Shown piece by piece: positions 26,026 through 35,518 of a stretch of DNA of 64,000 nucleotides (its first letter is position 1; the number at the start of each line of letters is the position of its first letter). The notes below the pieces were generated by a model, which saw only the letters and a program-made list of their open reading frames with translations, was not told where the DNA came from and searched no databases. Position numbers and translations under genes: made by a program. The stretch spans positions 124,001 to 188,000 of the forward strand of contig NZ_NOIN01000003.1 of the NCBI RefSeq assembly GCF_014596565.1, written 5' to 3'. Source of the DNA: Pseudomonas sp. PSB18 (GTDB lineage: Bacteria > Pseudomonadota > Gammaproteobacteria > Pseudomonadales > Pseudomonadaceae).

Positions 26026-27927
26026 CTACATCTCGACCTGCGTCCCCAATTCAATCACCCGGTTCACCGGCAGATTGAAGAAGCGCAGGTTGCCGTTGGC
26101 ATTTTTCAGCAGGAAGGCAAACAGCAACTCGCGCCAGCGGGCCATGCCCTCGAGCTTGGAAGCAATGACCGTCTCGCGGCTGAGGAAGTACGTCGTGCGC
26201 ATCGGGCTGAAGTCCAGATCATCCAGATGACAGAGCTTGAGTGCCTGGGGCACGTCCGGCTCGTCGGTGAAACCAAAATGCAGGATGACCCGGAAGAAGC
26301 CTTCGCCATAGGAGTCGACCTCGAAGCGGCGCTGGGGCGGAACCCGTGGGATGTCTTCGTACACCACCGTCAACAGGACGACTTGTTCGTGCAGTACCTG
26401 ATTGTGCAGCAGATTGTGCAACAGCGCGTGAGGCACGGCGTCGGAGCGCGCGGTCAGGAACACGGCAGTGCCCTGCACGCGATGGGGCGGCTGCACACGA
26501 ATGCTGCTGATGAAGATCGGCAGCGGCAGCGCGCCTTCGTCCAGGCGCTCCACCAACAGCTGCTTGCCGCGCTTCCAGGTGGTCATCAACACGAACAGGG
26601 CAATACCGGCGATGACCGGGAATGCGCCGCCCTGAATGATCTTCGGCACGTTGGCGGCAAAATACAGGCCGTCCACCAGGAGGAAACCAAGCAGCACCGG
26701 CACCGCCAGCAGTGGCGGCCATTTCCACAACAGCAGCATCACGGCCGACACCAGAATAGTGGTCATCAGCATGGTCCCAGTCACCGCCACGCCGTAGGCC
26801 GAAGCCAGCGCACCGGAGGACTCGAAGCCCAGCACCAGCAGCACCACGCCGACCATCAGCGACCAGTTCACCGCGCCGATGTAGATCTGGCCCTGTTCGG
26901 CGCTGGAGGTGTGCTGGATGTACATGCGCGGGATATAACCCAGTTGGATCGCCTGGCGGGTCAGGGAAAACGCGCCGGAAATCACCGCTTGCGAAGCGAT
27001 CACCGTGGCCAGGGTCGACAGACCCACCAGCGGAATCAATGCCCAGCTTGGCGCCAGCAGATAGAACGGGTTACGCGCCGCTTCCGGGTCGCCCAGCAGC
27101 AACGCACCCTGGCCGAAGTAATTGAGCACCAGCGCCGGCAGCACCAGGATGAACCAGGCACGGGCAATGGGTTTACGGCCGAAGTGGCCCATGTCGGCGT
27201 ACAGCGCTTCGGCGCCGGTCAGCGCCAACACCACGGCGCCGAGAATCGCCACGCCCATGCCGGGATGCACGAGGAAGAAACGCACGGCCCAGACCGGGTT
27301 CACCGCTTGCAGTACTTCCGGGTGCTGGCTGATGCCATAGACACCGAGGGCGCCGAGCACCAGGAACCAGGTCACCATGATCGGGCCAAAGAGGATGCCG
27401 ATCCGTGCCGTGCCGTGGCGCTGGATGATGAAGAGCCCCACCAGCACCACCAGCGACAGCGGCACCACCCAATGGTCGATGCCCTCGAACGCCAGGCCAA
27501 GGCCTTCGATCGCCGACAGTACCGAGATCGCCGGGGTGATCATGCTATCGCCGTAGAACAACGCCGCGCCGATCAAGCCGCAGATCACCAGGAACGTCCG
27601 CAACCGTGCCCGCCCCGCCGCGGCCCGCCGCGCCAGTGCGGTGAGCGCCATGATCCCGCCCTCGCCCTGGTTGTCGGCCCGCAGGACGAACATCATGTAC
27701 TTGATCGACACGACCCAGATCAGCGACCAGAAGATCAACGACAGGATGCCCAGCACCCCGTCATGGTTGACGGGTACGCCATAGCCGCCGGAAAACACTT
27801 CTTTGAGGGTGTACAAGGGGCTTGTGCCGATGTCGCCGTAAACCACTCCGACCGCCGCGACCAGCATGCTCAGCGGCTTCGCTGCCGAATGCTCGGCACC
27901 CGCCACCTGACTACTTGCATGACCCAT
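26026..27927 (-). CDS. kup: KUP-family potassium uptake protein
   Basis: This 633-residue low-affinity potassium:proton symporter has about 12 membrane segments and a C-terminal cytoplasmic domain. The family signature is the N-terminal [29 protein letters not shown] is also typical. The length is normal. On the same strand its transcript runs towards the isocyanide operon, but a strong terminator separates them. In P. aeruginosa a kup gene lies between the mprF pair and rimO without the isocyanide genes, as I recall. Confidence 0.96.
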   Translation of the reverse strand: MGHASSQVAGAEHSAAKPLSMLVAAVGVVYGDIGTSPLYTLKEVFSGGYGVPVNHDGVLGILSLIFWSLIWVVSIKYMMFVLRADNQGEGGIMALTALARRAAAGRARLRTFLVICGLIGAALFYGDSMITPAISVLSAIEGLGLAFEGIDHWVVPLSLVVLVGLFIIQRHGTARIGILFGPIMVTWFLVLGALGVYGISQHPEVLQAVNPVWAVRFFLVHPGMGVAILGAVVLALTGAEALYADMGHFGRKPIARAWFILVLPALVLNYFGQGALLLGDPEAARNPFYLLAPSWALIPLVGLSTLATVIASQAVISGAFSLTRQAIQLGYIPRMYIQHTSSAEQGQIYIGAVNWSLMVGVVLLVLGFESSGALASAYGVAVTGTMLMTTILVSAVMLLLWKWPPLLAVPVLLGFLLVDGLYFAANVPKIIQGGAFPVIAGIALFVLMTTWKRGKQLLVERLDEGALPLPIFISSIRVQPPHRVQGTAVFLTARSDAVPHALLHNLLHNQVLHEQVVLLTVVYEDIPRVPPQRRFEVDSYGEGFFRVILHFGFTDEPDVPQALKLCHLDDLDFSPMRTTYFLSRETVIASKLEGMARWRELLFAFLLKNANGNLRFFNLPVNRVIELGTQVEM

Positions 27928-28096
27928 CCAACACTCCCAATTCCCAGACCTGTCTGCTTGAACGAAGCACTATGCTTGATGATGCAGCATGCACCGTTTT
28001 ACATCTCGTAACAGGTGTTTTATTGACTATAAAAACCGGTAAAGCACAAAGGCGCGAAGCATAGCGCAGCACTCGTCGTTTTTCCCGGTATAAAGC

Positions 28097-28125
28097 TGGT
28101 CAACTGCCTCGTCCACCGCTAGAAT
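28097..28125 (+). promoter_or_regulatory. Candidate promoter of rimO
   Basis: TGGTCA and TAGAAT with a 17-base spacer, about 75 bases upstream of the rimO start codon. The rest of the 273-base kup-rimO divergent region shows no other clear element. Confidence 0.45.
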
Positions 28126-28200
28126 TGCGCACTTTTTGATCAGAGGCGCGTCAGGCGCCCTGTCTCGGCAAGAGACGATCCCCCTACACCGAGGTTAGAC

Positions 28201-29541
28201 ATGTCCACCACTACTACGCCAGCCAATCCCAAGGTCGGCTTCGTATCCCTGGGTTGCCCGAAGGCTCTGGTCGACTCCGAGCGCATCCTGACCCAGCTGC
28301 GCATGGAAGGCTATGACGTCGTGTCCACGTACCAGGACGCCGACGTGGTAGTGGTCAATACCTGTGGCTTCATCGATTCGGCCAAGGCCGAGTCCCTGGA
28401 AGTCATCGGCGAAGCCATCAAGGAAAACGGCAAGGTCATCGTCACCGGCTGCATGGGCGTGGAAGAAGGCAACATCCGCGACGTGCACCCAAGCGTGCTG
28501 GCCGTGACCGGTCCGCAGCAGTACGAGCAGGTGGTCAACGCGGTGCACGACGTGGTGCCACCGAAGCAGGACCACAACCCGCTGATCGACCTGGTGCCAC
28601 CACAAGGTATCAAGCTGACCCCGCGCCACTATGCCTACCTGAAGATTTCCGAAGGCTGCAATCACAGCTGCAGCTTCTGCATCATCCCGTCGATGCGCGG
28701 CAAGCTGGTGAGTCGCCCAGTGGGCGATGTGCTCGACGAGGCCCAGCGCCTGGTCAAGGCCGGTGTCAAGGAACTGCTGGTGATCTCCCAGGACACCAGC
28801 GCCTACGGCGTCGACGTGAAATACCGCACCGGCTTCTGGAACGGCGCGCCGGTGAAGACCCGCATGACCGAACTGTGCGAAGCCCTCAGTACCCTGGGCG
28901 TCTGGGTCCGCCTGCATTACGTCTACCCGTATCCGCATGTCGATGAACTGATTCCGCTGATGGCCGCCGGCAAGATCCTGCCCTACCTGGACATCCCGTT
29001 CCAGCACGCCAGCCCGAAAGTCCTCAAGGCCATGAAACGCCCGGCGTTCGAAGACAAGACCCTGGCGCGCATCAAGAACTGGCGCGAAATCTGCCCGGAC
29101 CTGATCATCCGCTCGACCTTCATCGTCGGTTTCCCCGGCGAAACCGAAGAAGATTTCCAGTACCTGCTGGACTGGCTGACCGAAGCCCAGCTCGACCGCG
29201 TCGGCTGCTTCCAGTATTCGCCGGTCGACGGCGCACCGGCCAACGACCTGGATCTGGACGTGGTACCGGACGACGTCAAGCAGGACCGCTGGGAGCGCTT
29301 CATGGCGCACCAGCAGGCCATCAGCTCGGCGCGCCTGCAAATGCGCATCGGCCGTGAAATCGAAGTACTGGTGGATGAAGTGGACGAGCAAGGCGCCGTC
29401 GGCCGCTGCTTCTTCGATGCCCCGGAGATCGATGGCAACGTCTTCATCGACAACGGCAGCAACCTCAAGCCAGGCGACAAGGTCTGGTGCAAGGTGACCG
29501 ATGCCGACGAGTATGACTTGTGGGCTGAACAGATCGGTTGA
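28201..29541 (+). CDS. rimO: Ribosomal protein S12 methylthiotransferase
   Basis: This 446-residue radical-SAM enzyme adds a methylthio group to the conserved aspartate of ribosomal protein S12. The N-terminal UPF0004 domain carries the cluster cysteines C19 (SLGCPK), NTCGF and TGCMG. The radical-SAM motif CNHSCSFC is in the middle, and a TRAM domain closes the protein. The segment [10 protein letters not shown] is typical of RimO rather than MiaB. Confidence 0.97.
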   Translation: MSTTTTPANPKVGFVSLGCPKALVDSERILTQLRMEGYDVVSTYQDADVVVVNTCGFIDSAKAESLEVIGEAIKENGKVIVTGCMGVEEGNIRDVHPSVLAVTGPQQYEQVVNAVHDVVPPKQDHNPLIDLVPPQGIKLTPRHYAYLKISEGCNHSCSFCIIPSMRGKLVSRPVGDVLDEAQRLVKAGVKELLVISQDTSAYGVDVKYRTGFWNGAPVKTRMTELCEALSTLGVWVRLHYVYPYPHVDELIPLMAAGKILPYLDIPFQHASPKVLKAMKRPAFEDKTLARIKNWREICPDLIIRSTFIVGFPGETEEDFQYLLDWLTEAQLDRVGCFQYSPVDGAPANDLDLDVVPDDVKQDRWERFMAHQQAISSARLQMRIGREIEVLVDEVDEQGAVGRCFFDAPEIDGNVFIDNGSNLKPGDKVWCKVTDADEYDLWAEQIG

Positions 29542-29558
29542 TCTGCCATCCCCCCTGT

Positions 29559-29648
29559 GGGAGCGAGCCTGCTCGCGATAGCGGTGGGTCAGCCGAATGA
29601 GAGGCCAACTGATCCGACGCTATCGCGAGCAAGCTCGGCTCCCACAGG
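29559..29648. repeat. REP doublet (inverted pair)
   Basis: Two GTGGGAGCGAGC...TCGCGA REP units face each other (one at the left, its reverse complement at the right ending CTCCCACAG), separated by about 40 bases that include the usual GGTGGGTCAG. Confidence 0.9.
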
Positions 29649-29675
29649 CTTCTCATATTCAGGCAAAAAATTGAC

Positions 29676-29711
29676 AAGCCCCGCCCTAGCAACAAGATGC
29701 GGGGCTTTTTT
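29676..29711 (+). terminator. Terminator downstream of rimO and the REP doublet
   Basis: AAGCCCCGC / GCGGGGCTT stem with a 14-base loop and a T-run. Confidence 0.88.
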
Positions 29712-29763
29712 ACGGCTATCGTATGGATAAACCCAGGACATCCAGCACAAGGAACAGGCGGGC

Positions 29764-30237
29764 ATGCGTCAACATTCGGTCATCCACACACCGAAACCCA
29801 GCGATTACCAGGAACTGACCCAGGTCTGGGAGGCATCGGTACGCGCTACCCATGATTTTCTGCCGGACAGCTACATCGAGCTGCTGAAGAACCTGGTGCT
29901 CACCCGCTACCTGGATGCCGTGATGTTGATCTGCACCCGGGACACCCGCCAGCGCATCACCGGTTTCGCCGGTGTCGCGGCCGGCAAGGTCGAGATGCTG
30001 TTCATCGACCCGCAACATCGCGGCCAGGGCCTGGGCAAGCAATTGCTGCGCTATGCCATGGAGCACTTGAATGCCGACCAACTGGACGTCAACGAACAGA
30101 ACCCGCAAGCCCTGGGCTTCTATCTCAAGCAAGGCTTCGAAGTGGTCGGCCGTTCGGCGCGGGACGGCATGAACCAGCCCTACCCGTTGCTGCATATGCG
30201 CTACAGGCAGCCCGACCTGAAGGCCCGACGCGTCTAG
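29764..30237 (+). CDS. GNAT-family N-acetyltransferase
   Basis: This 157-residue protein has the acetyl-CoA binding motif A as MLFIDPQHRGQGLGKQLL (about residues 79-96) and the C-terminal LGFYLKQGFEVVGR typical of YjaB-like GNATs. Its substrate cannot be predicted. It stands alone after a terminator, 75 bases before the pseudouridine-synthase-like gene. Confidence 0.88.
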   Translation: MRQHSVIHTPKPSDYQELTQVWEASVRATHDFLPDSYIELLKNLVLTRYLDAVMLICTRDTRQRITGFAGVAAGKVEMLFIDPQHRGQGLGKQLLRYAMEHLNADQLDVNEQNPQALGFYLKQGFEVVGRSARDGMNQPYPLLHMRYRQPDLKARRV

Positions 30238-30312
30238 ACGAGACAAATGGACACGCGATTAACCGGCGCCAGGCAGGTACAATGTCCACCCTCTTTTTGT
30301 AACGGCCCTGTC

Positions 30313-31023
30313 ATGACTGACCCGATTCGCCTCTCCAAACGCCTCATCGAACTTGTCGGCTGTTCCCGTCGGGAGGCTGAGTTGTTCATCGAAGGTGGCT
30401 GGGTCACCGTGGACGGTGAGGTCGTCGACGAGCCGCAATTCAAGGTCGGTGCCCAGCGCGTCGAGCTCGACCCTGAGGCCAAGACCACCGCGCCGGAGCC
30501 GGTGACGATCCTGATGAACGTCCCGGCCGGCATGGATACCGATACGGCGATGGCTACCCTCAAACCGGAGACGCTGAGCGAAGAACATCGTTTCGGCAAA
30601 CGCCCGCTCAAGGGGCATTTCCTGCGCCTGACCGCCAGCGCCGACTTGCAGGCCAACGCCAGCGGCCTGCTGGTGTTCACCCAGGACTGGAAAATCCTGC
30701 GCAAGCTCACCGCCGACGCCGCCAAGATCGAGCAGGAATATGTGGTGGAAGTCGAAGGCGAGATGGTCGCCCATGGCCTGAATCGCCTGAACCATGGCCT
30801 GACCTACAAGGGCAAGGAACTGCCAGCGGTCAAGGCCAGTTGGCAGAACGAGAACCGCCTGCGCTTCGCCATGAAAAACCCGCAACCGGGTATCCTCGCC
30901 CTGCTCTGCCAGGCCGTCGGCCTCAAGGTAGTCGCCATTCGCCGTATCCGCATCGGTGGCGTGTCCATTGGCAAGGTTCCGCCGGGCCAGTGGCGCTACC
31001 TGTCCGCCAAAGAGAAGTTCTAA
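30313..31023 (+). CDS. RsuA/RluB/RluF-family pseudouridine synthase homologue with altered active site
   Basis: This 236-residue protein has an N-terminal S4 RNA-binding domain (RLSKRLIELVGCSRREAELF) and a pseudouridine-synthase fold. In active members the catalytic motif is RLDxxTSGLL; here the aligned segment is ADLQANASGLL (110-120), so the position of the essential Asp is Gln113 and the usual Arg/Leu pair is displaced. Asp111 is two residues too early. It may be inactive, may bind RNA only, or may use a rearranged residue. The ATG at 30313 is preferred over an in-frame upstream start because the S4 domain begins there. Confidence 0.82.
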   Translation: MTDPIRLSKRLIELVGCSRREAELFIEGGWVTVDGEVVDEPQFKVGAQRVELDPEAKTTAPEPVTILMNVPAGMDTDTAMATLKPETLSEEHRFGKRPLKGHFLRLTASADLQANASGLLVFTQDWKILRKLTADAAKIEQEYVVEVEGEMVAHGLNRLNHGLTYKGKELPAVKASWQNENRLRFAMKNPQPGILALLCQAVGLKVVAIRRIRIGGVSIGKVPPGQWRYLSAKEKF

Positions 31024-31081
31024 TTTTTTCGGCGCCACAGCTGGCTGGGGCGCCCATTGCCGATCGATCAGGATTGCACAC

Positions 31082-31543
31082 ATGATTCACAACGACGTAC
31101 TGCGCAGCGTGCGCTACATGCTCGACATCAGCGACAAGAAAGTCATCGAGATCATCAAGCTGGGCGGCCTGGAAGTGTCCCTCGCGGACCTGGTGGGCTA
31201 TCTCAAGAAAGACGAAGAGGAAGGCTTTGTGTTCTGCCCTGACGAAGTCATGGCGCACTTTCTCGATGGCCTGGTGATCTTCAAGCGTGGCAAGGACGAA
31301 AGTCGCCCGCCACAGCCCATCGAAGTGCCGGTGACCAACAACATCATCCTCAAGAAGCTGAGGGTGGCCTTCGAGCTGAAAGAGGACGATCTGCATGCGA
31401 TCCTCAAGGCCGCCGAGTTCCCGGTGTCCAAACCGGAACTGAGCGCCCTGTTCCGCAAGTTCGGCCACACCAACTACCGCCCTTGTGGCGACCAGTTGCT
31501 GCGCAACTTCCTCAAGGGGCTGACGCTGCGCGTTCGCGGCTGA
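31082..31543 (+). CDS. DUF1456 (YehS-like) protein
   Basis: This 153-residue protein has two copies of a helical DUF1456 repeat, NDVLRSVRYMLDISDKKVIE near the start and NNIILKKLRVAFELKEDDLH near residue 90. Function is not established. The ATG at 31082 matches the family start. It lies 58 bases after the pseudouridine-synthase-like gene and nine bases before trmO, probably in one transcript. Confidence 0.85.
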   Translation: MIHNDVLRSVRYMLDISDKKVIEIIKLGGLEVSLADLVGYLKKDEEEGFVFCPDEVMAHFLDGLVIFKRGKDESRPPQPIEVPVTNNIILKKLRVAFELKEDDLHAILKAAEFPVSKPELSALFRKFGHTNYRPCGDQLLRNFLKGLTLRVRG

Positions 31544-31552
31544 CTCCGACCC

Positions 31553-32251
31553 ATGACCTACACAGTGTCCCCCATCGGCTTCGTCCGCTCCTGCTTCAAG
31601 GAGAAGTTCGCCATCCCCCGCCAACCGCAGCTGGCCCCGGCCGCACGGGGCGTGCTGGAACTGGTGGCGCCATTCGACCAGGGTGACGCGGTGCAGGGCC
31701 TGGAGCAAGTCAGTCACGTCTGGCTGTTGTTCCTCTTTCACCAGGCCCTGGAAGACAAGCCGCGCTTGAAGGTGCGCCCGCCGCGCCTGGGCGGCAACAA
31801 GTCCATGGGGGTGTTTGCCACTCGCGCCACCCATCGCCCCAATGGCATAGGCCAGTCCGTGGTCAAGCTGGAACGGGTCGAAGCCGGCCGGCTGTGGCTC
31901 TCGGGCATCGACCTGCTGGACGGCACGCCGGTGTTGGACATCAAGCCCTACGTGCCCTATGCCGATATCATCGGCTCGGCGACCAACGACATCGCCAGTG
32001 CGGCGCCCGGGTTGATTCCAGTGCAGTGGATGGACTCGGCGCTGCTTCAGGCGCGAGACCACGCCATGCGCCTGGAAGAGCCCTTGGTGGAGCTGGTCGA
32101 GCAGTGCCTGGCGCAAGACCCACGTCCGGCATACCAGACTCCCACAGCAGAACGGGAATATGGTGCGCAGTTCTGGGACCTGGATGTTCGTTGGCATTAC
32201 CCGCAACCGGGGTTGATCCGGGTGCTGGAAGTCGTTCCCGCCCGGCCATGA
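31553..32251 (+). CDS. trmO: tRNA (t6A37) N6-methyltransferase TrmO (TsaA/YaeB family)
   Basis: This 232-residue protein has the single-sheeted beta-barrel TrmO fold (IGFVRSCFKEKFAIPRQP at the start, FATRATHRPNGIGQSVVKL and GIDLLDGTPVLDIKPYVPY in the core). It uses S-adenosylmethionine to methylate t6A37 to m6t6A in threonine tRNA. It is the last gene before a strong terminator. Confidence 0.95.
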   Translation: MTYTVSPIGFVRSCFKEKFAIPRQPQLAPAARGVLELVAPFDQGDAVQGLEQVSHVWLLFLFHQALEDKPRLKVRPPRLGGNKSMGVFATRATHRPNGIGQSVVKLERVEAGRLWLSGIDLLDGTPVLDIKPYVPYADIIGSATNDIASAAPGLIPVQWMDSALLQARDHAMRLEEPLVELVEQCLAQDPRPAYQTPTAEREYGAQFWDLDVRWHYPQPGLIRVLEVVPARP

Positions 32252-32266
32252 CTGCCGGAAACGAAA

Positions 32267-32305
32267 AAGCCCGCGTTGCCTTCATCAGGCAACGCGGGCT
32301 TCTTT
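32267..32305 (+). terminator. Terminator of the trmO transcript
   Basis: AAGCCCGCGTTGCC / GGCAACGCGGGCTT, a 14-bp stem with a 7-base loop, followed by CTTT. Confidence 0.85.
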
Positions 32306-32316
32306 ATGGGGCCTTG

Positions 32317-32427
32317 GGATCGTGCCCACGCTCTGCGTGGGCATGCCGCAACGGACGCTCTGCGTTCGGCTCTTTGGGACGCGGAGCGTCCTTGGCTGCG
32401 TTCCCACGCAGAGCGTGGGCACGATCC
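32317..32427. repeat. Inverted-repeat element between convergent trmO and fpr
   Basis: GGATCGTGCCCACGCTCTGC at the left end is repeated in reverse complement at the right end (GAGCGTGGGCACGATCC), and internal shorter inverted repeats (GGACGCTCTGCG / CGCGGAGCGTCC) are nested inside. It is a small non-coding element, probably a REP/MITE-like family, and differs from the GTGGGAGCGAGC repeats elsewhere. Confidence 0.75.
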
Positions 32428-32429
32428 GC

Positions 32430-33209
32430 TTACTTCTCTACGAACGCCCGCTCGATCAGGTAGTCACCCGGCTCGCGCATACGCGGGGAAACGGTCAGAC
32501 CGAAGCTGTTGAGCACTTCGCTGGTTTCATCCAGCATGCTCGGGCTGCCGCACAGCATGGCGCGGTCGTCCTGCGGGTTGATCGGCGGCAGGCCGATGTC
32601 GCGGAACAGCTTGCCGCTGCGCATCAGGTCGGTCAGGCGCCCTTCGTTCTCGAACGGCTCGCGGGTCACGGTCGGGTAGTAGATCAGCTTGTCACGCAGT
32701 GCTTCGCCGAAGAACTCGTTCTGCGGCAGATGTTCGGTGATGAACTCGCGGTAGGCGACTTCATTGACGTAGCGTACGCCGTGGCACAGGATCACTTTTT
32801 CGAAACGCTCGTAGGTTTCCGGATCCTGGATGACACTCATGAATGGCGCCAGACCTGTGCCGGTGCTGAGCAGGTACAGATGCTTGCCCGGCTTGAGGTC
32901 GTCCAGCACCAAGGTGCCGGTGGGTTTCTTGCTGATGATGATCTCGTCGCCTTCCTTCAGATGCTGCAATTGGGAAGTCAGCGGGCCATCAGGCACCTTG
33001 ATGCTGAAGAACTCGAGATGCTCTTCCCAGTTCGGGCTGGCAATCGAGTAAGCACGCATGAGCGGGCGGCCATTGGGCTGTTGCAGGCCGATCATCACGA
33101 ACTGACCGTTCTCGAAGCGCAGGCCCGGATCGCGGGTGCACTTGAAGCTGAACAGAGTGTCGTTCCAGTGATGAACACTGAGGACACGCTCGTGGTTCAT
33201 GTTGCTCAT
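32430..33209 (-). CDS. fpr: Ferredoxin/flavodoxin-NADP(+) reductase
   Basis: This 259-residue FAD enzyme has the flavin motif RAYSIASP, the NADP-binding GTGLAPFMS and the C-terminal YLIERAFVEK typical of bacterial Fpr. It exchanges electrons between NADPH and ferredoxin or flavodoxin, supporting Fe-S repair and oxidative stress defence. The ATG at 33209, preceded by AGGAG, is chosen over an upstream extension. It is divergent from the LysR gene finR, its known activator in Pseudomonas. Confidence 0.95.
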   Translation of the reverse strand: MSNMNHERVLSVHHWNDTLFSFKCTRDPGLRFENGQFVMIGLQQPNGRPLMRAYSIASPNWEEHLEFFSIKVPDGPLTSQLQHLKEGDEIIISKKPTGTLVLDDLKPGKHLYLLSTGTGLAPFMSVIQDPETYERFEKVILCHGVRYVNEVAYREFITEHLPQNEFFGEALRDKLIYYPTVTREPFENEGRLTDLMRSGKLFRDIGLPPINPQDDRAMLCGSPSMLDETSEVLNSFGLTVSPRMREPGDYLIERAFVEK

Positions 33210-33330
33210 GTACGTGGGACTCCTGGGAATGATGCCTGCGTCGTTATATGCGCATTTGCATCGCATTCTAATGGCAGCGACAATATCTGTTAACTGAATT
33301 ATTAAGATAAGGGTTATCGGTTATATCGAT
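33210..33330. promoter_or_regulatory. Divergent fpr/finR control region
   Basis: These 121 AT-rich bases carry the promoters of both genes. The finR side has a run of imperfect T-N11-A type dyads (for example around GTTATCGGTTATATCGATAT) suitable for LysR binding. Exact FinR contacts cannot be fixed by eye. Confidence 0.5.
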
Positions 33331-34257
33331 ATGCGATTTACTCTACGTCAACTCCAGGTCTTCGTCGCCGTCGCCCAGCAAGAGAGCGTTTCCCGTGCCG
33401 CGGGCCAGCTCAATCTGTCGCAATCGGCCGCCAGCACTTCCATTACCGAACTGGAACGTCAATCCAGCTGCCAGTTGTTCGACCGCGCCGGCAAGCGCCT
33501 GAGCCTCAATGCCTTGGGTAAACAGCTGCTGCCCCAGGCGGTGGCGCTGCTGGACCAGGCCAAGGAGATCGAAGACCTGCTCAACGGCAAGTCCGGCTTC
33601 GGCTCACTGGCAGTCGGCGCGACCCTGACCATCGGCAATTACCTGGCGACCCTGCTGATCGGCGGCTTCATGCAGCGCCATCCGGAAAGCCAGGTGAAGC
33701 TGCATGTACAGAACACTGCCAATATCGTGCACCAGGTCGCCCACTATGAAATTGATCTGGGTCTGATCGAGGGCGATTGCAGCCACCCGGACATCGAGGT
33801 ACAGAGCTGGGTCGAGGACGAACTGGTGGTGTTCTGCGCCCCTCAGCATCCGCTGGCCAAGCGCGGCCAGGCAACCATGGAGGAGTTGACGCACGAAGCC
33901 TGGATTCTGCGGGAACAGGGCTCCGGCACCCGCCTGACATTCGATCAAGCCATGCGCCACCACCGCAACGCGTTGAACATCCGCCTGGAGCTGGAACACA
34001 CCGAAGCCATCAAGCGCGCCGTGGAATCCGGTTTGGGGATTGGCTGCATCTCACGCCTGGCGCTGCGCGATGCATTCCGGCGCGGCAGCCTGGTGCCGGT
34101 GGAAACGCCGGACATGGACCTGGCGCGGCAATTCTATTTCATCTGGCACAAACAGAAATACCAGACCTCGGCGATGCGCGAATTCCTCGAGCTGTGTCGG
34201 GCATTCACCGCCGGGGCACAGCGCAGCGACGAAATCGTGCTGCCAACCATTGCCTGA
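33331..34257 (+). CDS. finR: LysR-type regulator FinR
   Basis: This 308-residue regulator has an N-terminal winged helix-turn-helix (MRFTLRQLQVFVAVAQQESV, SRAAGQLNLSQSAASTSITE) and a LysR substrate-binding domain. It is divergent from fpr, the arrangement known for FinR, which activates fpr under superoxide or sulfite-related stress in Pseudomonas. Its stop codon immediately adjoins the stop of the convergent dgkA gene, with no bases between them and no terminator. Confidence 0.92.
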   Translation: MRFTLRQLQVFVAVAQQESVSRAAGQLNLSQSAASTSITELERQSSCQLFDRAGKRLSLNALGKQLLPQAVALLDQAKEIEDLLNGKSGFGSLAVGATLTIGNYLATLLIGGFMQRHPESQVKLHVQNTANIVHQVAHYEIDLGLIEGDCSHPDIEVQSWVEDELVVFCAPQHPLAKRGQATMEELTHEAWILREQGSGTRLTFDQAMRHHRNALNIRLELEHTEAIKRAVESGLGIGCISRLALRDAFRRGSLVPVETPDMDLARQFYFIWHKQKYQTSAMREFLELCRAFTAGAQRSDEIVLPTIA

Positions 34258-34620
34258 TCAAAGCAGCACCAGGCCCCACACCAAGGCAATCATGGTCAAG
34301 GCGACAAGCTGGGCGGCACTGCCCATGTCCTTGGCGTTTTTCGACAAGGGGTGCAGCTCCAGGGAAATCCGATCGATGGCCGCTTCCACTGCCGAGTTCA
34401 GCAACTCCACGATCAAGGCCAGCAGGCAGACCGCGATCAGCAGCGCCTGTTCGACACGGCTGACGTTCAGGAAGAACGACAACGGAATGAGGATGACATT
34501 GAGCAGCACCAGTTGACGGAATGCCGCTTCACCGGTGAAGGCGGCACGCAGGCCGTCCAGGGAGTAGCCGGAAGCATTCAGGATGCGTTTCAGGCCGGTT
34601 TGGCCTTTAAAAGGAGACAT
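34258..34620 (-). CDS. dgkA: Diacylglycerol kinase
   Basis: This 120-residue inner-membrane enzyme has three hydrophobic segments and the DgkA signature ELLNSAVEAAIDRIS followed by HPLSKNAKDMGSAAQ. It phosphorylates diacylglycerol released during periplasmic glucan or LPS modification, recycling it to phosphatidate. It lies next to erdR, the same neighbour as in P. aeruginosa. Confidence 0.96.
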   Translation of the reverse strand: MSPFKGQTGLKRILNASGYSLDGLRAAFTGEAAFRQLVLLNVILIPLSFFLNVSRVEQALLIAVCLLALIVELLNSAVEAAIDRISLELHPLSKNAKDMGSAAQLVALTMIALVWGLVLL

Positions 34621-34691
34621 AGGATGGGCAACTGATTGAAAGAAGTGGGAAAGCTAATTCAACCCTAGTCAAAAAAGCGTGAATAAAGACG

Positions 34692-35345
34692 CTATGACTG
34701 CGGTGAAATTGACTCAAGTTGTTGCAGCAACAAGGCCGCCTGGGTCCGGGTGCGCACATTCAGTTTACGAAAGATCGCCGTCACGTGCGCCTTGATAGTG
34801 GCCTCCGATACGTTCAATTCATAAGCGATCTGCTTGTTCAACAGGCCTTCGCAGACCATGGTCAGCACTCGGAACTGCTGCGGCGTGAGACTGGCCAGGC
34901 CTTCGCTGGCCGCCCTGGCCTCCTCGGACACACTCACGGCTTCGAATGCCTGCGGTGGCCAGGCGGCGTCGCCGTCCAGGACTTTCCTCACGGCCTGCTG
35001 AATCATCTCCAGGGAGCTCGACTTGGGTATGAACCCACTGGCACCGAACTCCCGGGCCTTGACCATCACCGCGGCCTCTTCCTGGGCGGACACCATCACC
35101 ACCGGTATCTGCGGATATTGCCCCCGCAACAGCACCAGCCCGGAAAAACCGTACGCGCCAGGCATGTTCAGGTCCAGCAGGACCAGATCCCAGTCGGCCT
35201 TTTCGGTCAACCGAGTCTCCAACTCCGCAATACTGGCCACCTCCGTCAGCCGGACAGCCGGGCCAAGGCCCAGGGTCACTGCCTGATGCAACGCGCTGCG
35301 AAAGAGCGGATGGTCATCGGCGATCAGGATTTCGTATGTGGCCAT
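34692..35345 (-). CDS. erdR: NarL/LuxR-type response regulator ErdR
   Basis: This 217-residue regulator has a receiver domain with acidic pocket D10/D11, phosphoacceptor D58 (LLDLNMPG) and a conserved Lys in FIPKSSS, then a LuxR helix-turn-helix (LTPQQFRVLTMVCEGLLNKQ, VSEATIKAHV). In P. aeruginosa the gene next to dgkA is erdR, which controls ethanol oxidation and acs. No partner kinase is encoded beside it here. Confidence 0.88.
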   Translation of the reverse strand: MATYEILIADDHPLFRSALHQAVTLGLGPAVRLTEVASIAELETRLTEKADWDLVLLDLNMPGAYGFSGLVLLRGQYPQIPVVMVSAQEEAAVMVKAREFGASGFIPKSSSLEMIQQAVRKVLDGDAAWPPQAFEAVSVSEEARAASEGLASLTPQQFRVLTMVCEGLLNKQIAYELNVSEATIKAHVTAIFRKLNVRTRTQAALLLQQLESISPQS

Positions 35346-35518
35346 TTTTCAAATGATCCTGTTTTTATGGGAGACCCGATGCAATCGCGTCTCGCCAAAA
35401 CAACTCAAGACACCGCGCAGCGTTTCGAACCTCGGCCGCACCCTGGTCGGCGCCAAGCATGCCCAGCGAAGCCGGGGTGGTCAAGCAGCACGGCCATCAC
35501 AGCCCTGAGTATGGGCCA

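Noticed and set aside
25809..26054. 82-codon N-terminal extension of the stand-alone isocyanide synthase
   Set aside because: It would run through the kup terminator and the candidate promoter; PvcA homology and a ribosome-binding site support the ATG at 25808.
26011..28011. 666-codon open frame antisense to kup
   Set aside because: Composition is dominated by His, Gln and Arg, and it lies over the clearly conserved potassium transporter. It is a shadow frame.
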